Positions 8,563 to 17,778 of a DNA stretch of 64,000 bases are shown here, piece after piece. This DNA is from Rhodothermus marinus DSM 4252 (GTDB lineage Bacteria > Bacteroidota > Rhodothermia > Rhodothermales > Rhodothermaceae). A program made the translations under genes and the position numbers. The stretch is taken from positions 1 through 64,000 of the forward strand of contig NC_013501.1 of NCBI RefSeq assembly GCF_000024845.1. The letters are read 5' to 3'. The notes under the pieces were generated by a model. The model was given only the letters and a program-made list of their open reading frames with translations. It did not search any database and had not been told where the DNA came from. Position 1 is the stretch's first letter, and the number at the start of each line of letters is the position of its first letter.

Positions 8563-9141
8563 ATGGTGGCCATACCGAACGAACACCTGCAGCTGATTCT
8601 GGACGACGCGCGCGAGCACATGGAAAAGTCGCTTGCGCACCTGCGCACCGAGCTGGCCGCGCTCCGGGCCGGACGCGCCACGCCGGCCATGCTCGAAGAC
8701 GTGCGCGTCGAATATTACGGCACGATGACGCCGCTCATGCAGCTGGCCAGCATCACGGCACCCCAGCCGGACCTGCTTATCGTGCAACCCTGGGATCGCT
8801 CGGCCCTGGGTGCCATCGAACGGGCCATCATCAACGCCAACCTGGGACTCAACCCCTCCAACGACGGCAACATCATCCGCATTCCGATTCCGCCGCTTTC
8901 CGAAGAGCGACGCAAGGAGCTGGTGCGGGCCGCCCGCATCCGGGCCGAGGAAGCCCGCGTGGCCATCCGCAACATCCGGCGACATGCCAAAGACCATATC
9001 AAAAAAGCCAAGGAGGAAGAGCACCTGCCGGAAGACCTGTGCCACGCCGCCGAGGAAGAGCTGCAGAAGCTGACCGACACTTACATCGAAAAGGTCAACC
9101 AGCTCCTGGAGCGCAAGGAGGCCGAAATCATGGAAGTCTGA
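8563..9141 (+). CDS. frr: Ribosome recycling factor
   Basis: RRF works with EF-G to split the post-termination ribosome. From ATG 8563 the protein has 192 residues, close to the usual 185; the frame is open upstream to 8515, but that stretch overlaps pyrH and is not conserved. Family hallmarks are SLAHLRTELAALRAGRATPAMLEDVRVEYYG, LIVQPWDRSALGAIERAI and NDGNIIRIPIPPLSEERRKELV. The gene is followed by tRNA-Ser and a terminator. Confidence 0.96.
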   Translation: MVAIPNEHLQLILDDAREHMEKSLAHLRTELAALRAGRATPAMLEDVRVEYYGTMTPLMQLASITAPQPDLLIVQPWDRSALGAIERAIINANLGLNPSNDGNIIRIPIPPLSEERRKELVRAARIRAEEARVAIRNIRRHAKDHIKKAKEEEHLPEDLCHAAEEELQKLTDTYIEKVNQLLERKEAEIMEV

Positions 9142-9192
9142 CGGGAGGCCCGGAACTCCCGGCCGACCGATGCCATAAAGTAAGGCGCTTGC

Positions 9193-9284
<92 letters not shown>

Positions 9285-9321
9285 GCCGGGTTGCCGTAAA
9301 CCGACGGGCAACCCGGCTTTT
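9285..9321 (+). terminator. Intrinsic terminator after tRNA-Ser
   Basis: GCCGGGTTGCC (9285-9295) pairs perfectly with GGCAACCCGGC (9307-9317) around an 11-nt loop, followed by four T. It begins two bases after the CCA end. Confidence 0.85.
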
Positions 9322-9349
9322 CGTTTGGACCAACCCGACGTTGCGGCCC

Positions 9350-10228
9350 ATGATCGCCAGCATGACCGGCTTCGGGCGCGGCCAGGCCGAACGCGACGGC
9401 TTTACGGCCACCGTCGAGCTGCGCTCGGTCAACAATCGCTACCTGGACGTCTCGGTGCGGCTGCCCCGCATCGCGTCGCTCTACGAACCGGACGTTCTGG
9501 CGGCCATCCGCCAGGCCTTCAGCCGCGGCCGCATCACCGCCCAGATCGACCTGAAACTGCCACCGGAAGCAGGGCTCCTGCCACGCCTTAACCTTGACGT
9601 GGCCCGCCAGTATCTGGCCCAGCTCGAAGCGCTGCGTGCGGCAACCGGCCTGTCCGACCCGATCCGGCTCGAGCACCTGCTGACGCTGCCCGACCTCTTC
9701 GAGCGTCCGGAAGTGCCGGAAGAGGACGACCGCATCCGTCAGGTGTTGATGGAGGCGCTCAGCCGGGCCATCGAGGCCCTGCAGGCCACCCGCCGCCAGG
9801 AAGGCGCCCTGCTGCAGGCCGACCTGGAAGCCCGCCTGGAGGCCATCGCCCGCCGCGTCGAAGCCATCGAAGCCCGCGCGCCCGAACGCCTCGTTGAAGC
9901 TCGCGAAAAACTGCGGGCCCGCGTGCAGGAACTGCTGCGGGACGATCAGATCGACCCGGATCGGCTCGAACTCGAAATCGTGCTGCTGGCCGATCGGCTC
10001 GACATCACCGAGGAATGCGTCCGGCTACGCGCCCACCTGCAACATTTCCGCGAGGCGCTGCAGGCCGAGGAACCCAGCGGCCGCCGCCTGAACTTCCTGA
10101 CCCAGGAGCTGCACCGCGAGGCCAACACGATCGGCGCCAAAGCCAACGACGCCACGATCGCCCTGCTGGCCGTCGAGATCAAAGAAGAAGTCGAAAAGAT
10201 CCGCGAGCAGATCCAGAACATCGAGTAG
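9350..10228 (+). CDS. YicC-family endoribonuclease
   Basis: YicC proteins are widely conserved RNases or RNase adaptors; in Escherichia coli YicC affects small-RNA turnover. The 292-residue protein starts with the highly typical MIASMTGFGRGQAE and SVNNRYLDVSVRLP. It ends with the family block RLNFLTQELHREANTIGAKAND followed by EIKEEVEKIREQIQNIE. ATG 9350 is fixed by this N-terminal match; the frame is open further upstream into the tRNA, which is not coding. gmk begins 3 bp after its stop, a usual neighbour. Confidence 0.92.
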   Translation: MIASMTGFGRGQAERDGFTATVELRSVNNRYLDVSVRLPRIASLYEPDVLAAIRQAFSRGRITAQIDLKLPPEAGLLPRLNLDVARQYLAQLEALRAATGLSDPIRLEHLLTLPDLFERPEVPEEDDRIRQVLMEALSRAIEALQATRRQEGALLQADLEARLEAIARRVEAIEARAPERLVEAREKLRARVQELLRDDQIDPDRLELEIVLLADRLDITEECVRLRAHLQHFREALQAEEPSGRRLNFLTQELHREANTIGAKANDATIALLAVEIKEEVEKIREQIQNIE

Positions 10229-10231
10229 CCC

Positions 10232-10801
10232 ATGCCGGAGCCCCGGATCGTCATCCTGACCGCTCCCAGCGGAGCCGGCAAAACCACGCTGGCCCGTCGC
10301 CTGCAGGAGGCGCTGCCCCAGCTTCGCTTCTCGGTATCGGCCACCACGCGTCCGCCCCGTCCCGGCGAGCGCCATGGCGTGGATTACTACTTCCTGTCCG
10401 AAGACGAATTCCGGCGGCTCATCGAGCAGGGCGAACTGATCGAATACGAGGAGGTCTATCCCGGCCGCTTCTACGGGACGCTGCGCCGGGAAATCGAGCA
10501 GGCCAGCCGCGACCACCCCGTGCTGCTCGACATCGACGTCAAGGGCGCACTGCGCGTCAAGGAGCTCTTCGGGGACGAAGCTTTCGCCATTTTCGTGCAG
10601 CCGCCCTCGCTGGAAGCTCTGGCCGAGCGCCTGCGCAACCGGGGCACCGAGGACGACGCAACGTTGCGTCAGCGCTTAGAGCGCGCCCGCATGGAACTGG
10701 CTCTGGCCGATCGCTTTGACGCCGTGGTGGTCAACGACGATCTGGAGCGGGCCGCGGCCGAAACCCTTCGTCTGGTGCGCTCGTTTCTGGAGCGGCCCTG
10801 A
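10232..10801 (+). CDS. gmk: Guanylate kinase
   Basis: It converts GMP to GDP. The 189 residues show the P-loop APSGAGKTTL (about 11-20), the GMP-binding SATTRPPRPGERHGVDYYF, YPGRFYGT and the adenylate-side DIDVKGAL. The length is normal. It is tightly packed between the YicC gene and coaBC, so it probably shares their transcript. The omega subunit gene rpoZ that often follows gmk is not present here. Confidence 0.96.
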   Translation: MPEPRIVILTAPSGAGKTTLARRLQEALPQLRFSVSATTRPPRPGERHGVDYYFLSEDEFRRLIEQGELIEYEEVYPGRFYGTLRREIEQASRDHPVLLDIDVKGALRVKELFGDEAFAIFVQPPSLEALAERLRNRGTEDDATLRQRLERARMELALADRFDAVVVNDDLERAAAETLRLVRSFLERP

Positions 10802-10812
10802 CCCCGATCTCT

Positions 10813-12039
10813 ATGGTCCCGGAATCCCTCGCTTCGCTTGAAGGTCGCCATCTGCTCCTGGGCGTTACCGGAAGCATTGCGGCCTACAAGGCGGCCGAGC
10901 TGGTCCGGCTGTTCAAAAAGGCCGGTGCCGAGGTGCAGGTCGTCATGACGCCCGACGCCACGCGCTTCATCACGCCGCTGACGCTCGGCACGCTTTCCGA
11001 ACGCGAAGTGCTCGTCGATCTCTTTCCGGAAAACGAACCCGGCTCCTGGACGAAGCACGTCCATCTCGGACGCTGGGCCGATCTGGCCGTCGTGGCGCCC
11101 GCCACGGCGCAGACGCTGGCCCGTCTGGCACATGGCTTCTGCGACACCATGCTGGCCGCCACGCTCCTTTCGGCCCGCTGTCCGGTGCTGCTCTGCCCGG
11201 CCATGGATCACGACATGTACCACCACCCGGCCACGCAGCGAAATCTGGAGCTGCTGCGCCGGTACGGCTATGAAATCCTGCCGCCCGAATTCGGTGAGCT
11301 GGCCAGCGGTCTGAAGGGCGACGGCCGCCTGCCCGACCCGGAGCGCATTGCGGCGCACGTGGCCGCCCTGCTCGCACGACGGCATTCCCTGGCCGGCAAG
11401 CACGTGCTGGTGACGGCTGGCCCCACGCGGGAGATGATCGATCCGGTCCGGTGCCTGACAAACCCCTCCACCGGCACCATGGGCTTTGCCCTGGCCCGCG
11501 CGGCCGCCCGACGCGGTGCCCGCGTGACGCTCGTTACCGGCCCGACCCTGCTTCCCACCCCGCCCGGCGTCACCCGCATCGACGTCACCTCGGCGCAGGA
11601 GATGTACGAGGTCGTGCTCCAGCACGCCGACACGGCCGACTTCGTCTTCATGGCGGCCGCCGTGGCCGATTATACACCCGTCGAAACCGCCCCGTCCAAG
11701 CTCAAAAAAGAAGCGGACGAACTGGTGCTTCGCCTGCGGCGCACCCCCGACATTCTGGCCGAACTGGGTCGGCGCCGTCGTCCCGATCAGGTGCTCGTGG
11801 GCTTTGCCATGGAAACCGACAATGCGCTCGAAAACGCCCGCGAAAAGCTCCGCCGCAAAAATCTCGACTGGATCGCACTCAACCGCCTGAACGAACCGGG
11901 CGCCGGCTTCGGCACCGGGACCAACCGCCTGACGCTGCTGCACCGAAGCGGCCACCTGGAAGAACTGCCCCTCCTGCCCAAAGACGAAGCGGCCGAAGCG
12001 CTTCTCGACCGCGTGCTGCGGGAAATCCCTTCCGGCTGA
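10813..12039 (+). CDS. coaBC: Bifunctional phosphopantothenoylcysteine decarboxylase / phosphopantothenate-cysteine ligase
   Basis: CoaBC makes 4-phosphopantetheine for coenzyme A. The N-terminal flavin decarboxylase (about 10-190) has LLGVTGSIAAYKAAEL and the probable catalytic His84 (KHVHLGRWAD). The C-terminal ligase (about 196-408) begins HVLVTAGPTREMIDPVR. Several motifs differ from the textbook enzyme: PASANT is PATAQT (96-101), PxMNxxMW is PAMDHDMY (129-136, Asn to Asp132), and the redox cysteine of the flexible flap appears as Ser165 (ELASGLKGDGRL). Similar changes occur, from memory, in other Bacteroidota, so the enzyme is probably active. Confidence 0.93.
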   Translation: MVPESLASLEGRHLLLGVTGSIAAYKAAELVRLFKKAGAEVQVVMTPDATRFITPLTLGTLSEREVLVDLFPENEPGSWTKHVHLGRWADLAVVAPATAQTLARLAHGFCDTMLAATLLSARCPVLLCPAMDHDMYHHPATQRNLELLRRYGYEILPPEFGELASGLKGDGRLPDPERIAAHVAALLARRHSLAGKHVLVTAGPTREMIDPVRCLTNPSTGTMGFALARAAARRGARVTLVTGPTLLPTPPGVTRIDVTSAQEMYEVVLQHADTADFVFMAAAVADYTPVETAPSKLKKEADELVLRLRRTPDILAELGRRRRPDQVLVGFAMETDNALENAREKLRRKNLDWIALNRLNEPGAGFGTGTNRLTLLHRSGHLEELPLLPKDEAAEALLDRVLREIPSG

Positions 12040-12116
12040 AATCTTCTCTTGTGTAACACGGAAAAACCCCGTAGCTTTTCGGGGTGTCGTCTTCATGTAC
12101 TGCCCCGGGAGGGTCC

Positions 12117-12908
12117 ATGCAGGAACTGCTGCACGCCGTCCGTGACGCTCTGCTGCAGGAGTACGCGCTGCTGGGCCCGCTGGGCTTCTGGAAAACCCCG
12201 GTCGCCATGTCCACCCCGGAACACGCCCCGAGCAACCAGGACCTGTTCGGCCAGCCGCAGCCCCCACCGGAATCGGCTCCGGCGGATCCCTATGCCCGCA
12301 TCGAGGCGCTGATTCCGCCCGAGTCGCCGCTGCGGGCCATGCGCACGCTCGACGAAGTGGCCCGCTACGTGGCCGAAACGGTCCTGATCCCGATCGACGC
12401 CCGACGCACGAACCCGGTCTTCGGTGTCGGTAACCCCGAGGCGGATCTCATGGTGATCGGCGAAGCGCCCGGGGCCGAAGAAGATCGCCAGGGCGAGCCG
12501 TTCGTGGGTCCGGCCGGCCAGTTGCTCAACAAAATGCTTAAAGCCATCGGCTTCGAGCGCGAAGAAGTCTACATCACGAACGTGCTGAAAAGCCGCCCGC
12601 CCCACAACCGGGATCCCCAGCCGGACGAGATCGAAGCGCACCTGCCCATTCTGTACAAACAGATCGCGCTGGTGAAGCCCCGGATCATCCTGTGTGTGGG
12701 GCGCATTGCCGGCAATGCGTTGCTGGGCCGGAACGGTTCGCTGCGTGCCCTTCGGGGCAAGGTGCACGACTTTCACGGGCTGCCGGTCGTCGTCACCTTC
12801 CACCCGGCCGCCCTGCTGCGCAACCCCCAGTGGAAGCGGCTGGCCTGGGAAGATCTCCAGCTGCTGCGCGCCCACTACGATCGCCTGATGGGCACGGCAA
12901 CGCGCTGA
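12117..12908 (+). CDS. Uracil-DNA glycosylase, family-4-like, without Fe-S cysteines
   Basis: The fold is plain: motif [16 protein letters not shown] (115-129), [16 protein letters not shown] (154-169), [14 protein letters not shown] (191-204) and the HPAALLRNP motif (229-237). These match family 4 enzymes that remove uracil from DNA. Those normally bind a 4Fe-4S cluster through four cysteines. Here the first CxxC is absent ([15 protein letters not shown]), the LKCRPP cysteine is Ser159, and the next is at EIEAHLP. Cys193 is the only cysteine in 263 residues. I chose ATG 12117 because GGGAGGG precedes it; ATG 12084 is possible. The first 75 residues are proline-rich and unconserved. Confidence 0.88.
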   Translation: MQELLHAVRDALLQEYALLGPLGFWKTPVAMSTPEHAPSNQDLFGQPQPPPESAPADPYARIEALIPPESPLRAMRTLDEVARYVAETVLIPIDARRTNPVFGVGNPEADLMVIGEAPGAEEDRQGEPFVGPAGQLLNKMLKAIGFEREEVYITNVLKSRPPHNRDPQPDEIEAHLPILYKQIALVKPRIILCVGRIAGNALLGRNGSLRALRGKVHDFHGLPVVVTFHPAALLRNPQWKRLAWEDLQLLRAHYDRLMGTATR

Positions 12909-12924
12909 AACCTGCAGGAAAACC

Positions 12925-15762
12925 ATGGCCGAGTTTGAGGAGCGTCCCCGGTTGAGCATTGGCGAAGAGGAAGCGCCGCCCTACCCGCTGGAGAAGCTGA
13001 CCGGCGGGCGACGCCGCACGCGTGCCCAGATTCATGCGCTGCACCAGCAGGCCGGACGCGTGCCGCCCCAGGCCGTCGAGCTGGAGCAGGCCGTGCTCGG
13101 CGCCATGCTCATCGAGCCGGAGGCGATCCCCCGGGCACTGGAGATCCTGACGCCCGAGGCCTTCTACGACGGCCGCCACCAGCGCATCTTTCGGGCCATC
13201 GTCCGGCTGTTCGAGCAGAACCGGGGCGTCGATCTGCTGACGGTTACCGAGGAGCTGCGGCGCACGGGCGAGCTGGAGCAGGCCGGCGACACGATCTACC
13301 TGAGCGAACTGACCACCCGCGTGGCCTCGGCGGCCAACGTCGAATACCACGCCCGGATCATCGCCGAGAAGGCGCTCCTGCGCCGCATGATCGAGGTGAT
13401 GACGCTCCTGGTGGGCCGTGCCTACGATCCGGCCGCCGACGCCTTCGAGCTGCTCGACGAGGTGGAGGCCGAGATCTTCCGGCTCTCGGACGTGCACCTG
13501 CGCAAGGCGGCCCGTTCGATGAACGAGGTCGTCAAAGAGACGCTGGAGCGGCTGGAAGCCATTCACGGCCGGCCGGGTGGCATCACGGGCGTTCCCAGCG
13601 GCTTCCACCAGCTCGATGCGCTGACGGGCGGCTGGCAACGGGGCGATCTGATCATCATCGCGGCCCGTCCGTCGATGGGCAAGACCGCCTTCGCGCTGAG
13701 TTGTGCGCGCAACGCCGCGCTGCACCCGCACTACGGCACGGGCGTGGCCATCTTCTCCCTGGAGATGGGCGCCGAACAGCTGGCCCAGCGCCTGCTGACG
13801 GCCGAGGCCCGCGTCGATGCCCAGGCGGCCCGCACCGGACGGCTGCGCGACGAGGACTGGCGTAAGCTGGCCCGCGCGGCCGGCCGCCTCTCGGACGCGC
13901 CGATCTTCATCGACGACACCCCCTCGCTCGGCGTGCTCGAACTCCGCGCCAAATGCCGCCGCCTGAAGGCCGAGCACGACATCGGGCTGGTGATCGTCGA
14001 CTACCTGCAGCTCATGCAGGCTTCCCACATGCCGCGCAACGCCAATCGCGAGCAGGAAATCGCCCAGATCTCCCGCTCGCTCAAGGCACTGGCCAAGGAG
14101 CTGAACGTGCCGGTTGTGGCCCTCTCCCAGCTCAGCCGTGCCGTCGAAACCCGCGGCGGCGACAAACGCCCCCAGCTCTCCGATCTACGCGAAAGCGGAT
14201 GCCTTGCCGGAGACACCCTGATTACGTTGGCCGATGGACGACGTGTACCGATTCGCGAGCTGGTGAGCCAGCAGAATTTCTCGGTGTGGGCCCTGAATCC
14301 TCAGACGTATCGTCTGGAGCGCGCCCGGGTCAGCAGGGCATTCTGCACCGGGATCAAACCGGTCTATCGTCTGACCACCCGGCTGGGCCGAAGCATCCGG
14401 GCCACGGCCAATCACCGATTTCTGACTCCTCAGGGTTGGAAACGCGTGGACGAACTTCAGCCAGGCGACTACCTGGCGCTACCCCGCCGTATTCCCACAG
14501 CTTCTACCCCAACCCTCACCGAAGCAGAGCTGGCGCTACTGGGCCACCTCATCGGCGATGGCTGCACGCTTCCGCACCATGTAATTCAATACACAAGCCG
14601 AGACGCGGATCTGGCAACACTGGTTGCACACCTTGCCACCAAGGTTTTTGGATCAAAAGTGACACCCCAGATCCGAAAAGAACTTCGCTGGTATCAGGTA
14701 TACCTTCGAGCAGCCCGGCCTCTTGCTCCAGGAAAACGAAATCCTATCAGCGACTGGCTGAGGGATCTCGGAATTTTTGGCCTTCGCTCCTACGAAAAGA
14801 AAGTACCGGCTCTACTTTTCTGTCAAACATCTGAAGCCATAGCCACCTTTCTCCGCCACTTATGGGCAACTGACGGCTGCATTCAAATGCGTCGGGGTAA
14901 AAAGCCCTATCCCGCCGTGTACTATGCAACCAGCAGCTATCAGCTCGCCCGAGATGTACAGTCGCTGCTTCTGCGCCTTGGCATTAATGCCCGCCTCAAA
15001 ACAGTTGCCCAGGGAGAAAAAGGGCGAGTTCAGTATCATGTCAAAGTGAGCGGCCGGGAAGATCTTTTGCGCTTTGTAGAAAAAATCGGTGCAGTAGGAG
15101 CTCGTCAGCGGGCTGCTCTTGCATCTGTATATGATTATCTGTCTGTGAGAACAGGGAATCCCAATCGGGACATTATTCCCGTTGCACTCTGGTATGAACT
15201 GGTGCGTGAAGCCATGTATCAGCGCGGCATCAGCCACCGTCAGTTACACGCCAACCTGGGAATGGCTTACGGTGGAATGACTCTTTTCCGTCAGAACCTG
15301 AGTCGCGCACGCGCCCTGCGTCTTGCCGAAGCTGCTGCCTGTCCAGAACTTCGCCAGCTGGCTCAGAGCGATGTCTACTGGGATCCTATCGTTTCGATCG
15401 AGCCGGACGGCGTCGAGGAGGTATTCGATCTGACCGTTCCCGGACCGCACAACTTCGTGGCCAACGACATTATCGCTCATAACAGCATCGAGCAGGATGC
15501 CGACGTCGTGCTGTTTATCTACCGACCCGAGCGCTACGGCATTACGGTGGACGAAAACGGCAACCCTACCGAGGGTATCGCCGAGATCATTATCGGCAAG
15601 CAGCGCAACGGTCCGACCGGCACCGTGCGGCTGGCTTTCATCAACCAGTATGCCCGCTTCGAGAACCTGACGATGTACCAGCCGGAGCCCGGAACGCCCC
15701 TGCCCGAGACGCCGGATGAGACCATCCTGCCTTCCGGGCCTCCCGACGAAGCGCCTTTCTGA
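12925..15762 (+). CDS. dnaB: Replicative DNA helicase DnaB with in-frame intein
   Basis: DnaB is the hexameric 5'-3' helicase of the replication fork. The open frame of 945 residues contains 517 residues of helicase interrupted by a 428-residue intein (residues 426-853). The N-terminal domain ([22 protein letters not shown]), Walker [10 protein letters not shown] (247-255), [19 protein letters not shown] and VIVDYLQLM are typical. The intein splits the conserved sequence [26 protein letters not shown]. A Shine-Dalgarno-like AGGAAA precedes ATG 12925. After splicing the helicase would be of normal length. Confidence 0.97.
   Translation: [945 protein letters not shown]
14200..15483 (+). mobile_element. 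DnaB intein with LAGLIDADG homing endonuclease
   Basis: The element starts with Cys1 ([20 protein letters not shown]) and ends with [10 protein letters not shown] before Ser+1, the residues needed for protein splicing. Block B is ATANHRFLT, with His72. The endonuclease domain carries both LAGLIDADG-type helices, LLGHLIGDG (113-121) and [10 protein letters not shown] (217-226), with the two acidic metal-binding residues present. Its 428 residues and insertion point match the known R. marinus DnaB intein as I remember it. The middle part (about 14.6-15.3 kb) is visibly richer in A and T than the helicase code, fitting horizontal entry. Confidence 0.96.
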
Positions 15763-15766
15763 ACGG

Positions 15767-15804
15767 AAAAAGCCCCGACGCATTGGGCGCCGGGGCTTCT
15801 TTTT
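15767..15804. terminator. Bidirectional terminator between dnaB and tRNA-Cys
   Basis: AGCCCCG (15771-15777) pairs with CGGGGCT (15791-15797). A-run 15767-15771 and T-run 15800-15804 flank it, so it can stop dnaB on the plus strand and tRNA-Cys on the minus strand. Confidence 0.85.
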
Positions 15805-15805
15805 G

Positions 15806-15876
15806 AGGTGACGGGCGGATTCGAACCGCCGTACGGGGCTTTGCAGGCCCCTGCCTAGCCACTCGGCCACGTCACC
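15806..15876 (-). tRNA. tRNA-Cys (anticodon GCA)
   Basis: Read on the minus strand, GGTGACG pairs with CGTCACC and the discriminator is U, as expected for cysteine. The anticodon loop CTGCAAA gives GCA and the T-loop TTCGAAT is intact. CCA is not encoded. Length 71 nt. Confidence 0.95.
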
Positions 15877-15963
15877 GTTTCCGCTCCGTCTTACGACAGA
15901 ACGGACCTGCCGGATCCATCGGGGGCACGGCTAACGAGGATTTCGCCGACGGGTTCCGGCCGC

Positions 15964-17640
15964 TCAGCGAACGCTTACCCAGCGCCGACGGGCCACCAGA
16001 TTCCCGGCCCGCACCTGGACCAGATAGACGCCGGGCGCCAGCGCCAGCTCGAATGCCCGCCGCCAGAGGCCGGCCGGCTGCATGCCCGCCTGATACTGGA
16101 AGACCCGCTGGCCCAGCAGGTTGAACACCTCCACGACCACCGGCGCGGCCACGGGCAATCCGACTTCCACGTGCAACCGGCCGGCACCCGGGTTGGGATA
16201 CACGGCCAGCGCCAGATCGCCCGCGGGCTGCACGGTCGTCGCATGCAGCACGTAGCTGCGCCAGTCGGGCAATTCGTCCCGCGTCAGCACGCGCTCGCTG
16301 TGATAGACGCGCGTCAGGCGATCCGGATCGACATCGCGCAGAAACGGATCGGTCCAGATCGAAAACCAGCTCCACCAGATGCCATAGTCGGTGATGACTT
16401 CTACATCCGGCAAGGTGCCCGTTTCGGTCAGCGCCACCAGTTTACGCCCGCCGAAGAGCGTCTGCAGCTCGTTCCAGTCGCTGCGCATGAGCGCGTCGGG
16501 GTCGTCGGCGTACACGTCCCGCCCCACGATGTCCACGTAGGCATCGCCCGGATACCACTCGGCCGCACCCGGCTCGTGCGTGTACACCCAGATCAGGTTG
16601 TGCAGCCCGTGATGGTGCACCAGACGCTCGTAGAGCAGGCGCCAGAGCTGTTTGAAGGGCTCGGGACCCTTCGCGCCCCACCAGAACCAGCCGCCAGCGG
16701 CCTCGTGCAACGGCCGCCAGAGCACGGGAATATCGGCCTGCTGGAATTTCTGAAGCTGGGCGGCAATCACGTCGATGTCTCGAAGCAGCAGCCGGTAGCG
16801 CTCCGAACTCGTGTCGGCCAGCGCCGCGGCCACGTCGAACGTTGTGCATCGGGTGTAGAAGCCGTACCACCAGTAGCAGTCCTGCGAGGGATCCTCGATC
16901 AGGTCGGTGGGGGCGTTCCAGTGCCACATGAGCGAAACGATGCCGTCCCGGCCTGCCCAGGCAATCCAGTCTTCCGGCGTCTGGTAGTGCACGACCCCGT
17001 GTGCTTCCCGCGTGGGCGAGTAGTCGATCAGGTCGAACGACACCAGGGCGGGCTCTTTGCCGGTTACATTACGAACGTAGTTGATCGCGTCGAAGTCGCG
17101 TCGGTAGGGATTCTGTTGCTGCCCGGCCAGGATGTGCCGGCCGTACTCCGAAAGCAGAAAGGCAAAGAGCGCCTGCGCCGAGGCGGTCGCCTGCGAATCG
17201 CTGAGCTGCGCCGGGGGCCGCGCAGGCGGCCCGTACGAGACCGGCTCCAGGCGTACGTAGTCCAGGGCTCCGTTCATGAGCTGAAACGCCATCGTGTGTG
17301 CCCCCTCGTCCAGCCAGATCTCGCCGATGGAGGCCTCAAAAAAGCCCCCGCCCCGCTTGATCAGTGAACCGGTCTGGTGCCAGTCGTCCACCCGCAACGC
17401 ATAGGAAGCAAAGCGTGAGGAGAAGGACACCCCGAAAACCACGCGATAGACCCCGCGGGGCGCCTCGAAGGAAAAACGCACGCTGTCTTCGGGGGCGTCG
17501 AAACCGGTGACGTAACCACGTCCTGAATAGCCCGTCAGGGTCGAGTCGACCGCAACGCCCAGCAATTCCCCGTCTTCGGCTTCGAGCCGGATCTCTCCGG
17601 CCACGCCGGTGAAAATCAGCCAGACCAGCAGCAGCGTCAT
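15964..17640 (-). CDS. Exported GH26 beta-mannanase with CBM35-like domain and T9SS tail
   Basis: The enzyme likely cuts beta-1,4-mannan outside the cell. From ATG at 17640 it has 558 residues. A signal peptide (about 1-15) is followed by a CBM35-like sugar-binding domain (about 16-135, [12 protein letters not shown]). The GH26 barrel (about 150-460) has the acid/base in [15 protein letters not shown] (Glu313) and the nucleophile in ALTETG (Glu406). The last ~85 residues, from [15 protein letters not shown] to RWVSVR, form a type-A sorting domain of the type IX secretion system. Upstream is a perfect palindrome that may be an operator. It is much shorter than the ManA mannanase I recall from R. 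marinus, so it may be a second enzyme. Confidence 0.9.
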
Positions 17641-17705
17641 GCGTCTTTTCGTTTTTTCTAATTGATTGACAAAATATAACACCGGCGCATCTTTATCGGG
17701 AAAGC

Positions 17706-17723
17706 GTCTCAAGCTTTTGAGAC
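17706..17723. promoter_or_regulatory. Palindrome upstream of the mannanase, candidate operator
   Basis: GTCTCAA (17706-17712) and TTGAGAC (17717-17723) form a perfect inverted repeat with a 4-nt spacer. It sits between the divergent mannanase and NfeD genes, about 66 bp before the mannanase start. A minus-strand sequence TTATATTTTG near 17676 looks like a -7 element of that gene. The palindrome is seen; its role is inferred. Confidence 0.4.
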
Positions 17724-17778
17724 AGGCCGTAGGCTTCCGGCGCCGTTTTTCATATTTTCCTAAAAAAGCCTGATTGCC

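Noticed and set aside
12063-12082. Terminator after coaBC (hairpin ACCCCG...CGGGGT)
   Set aside because: The stem is short with an 8-nt loop and has no T-run; too weak to list.
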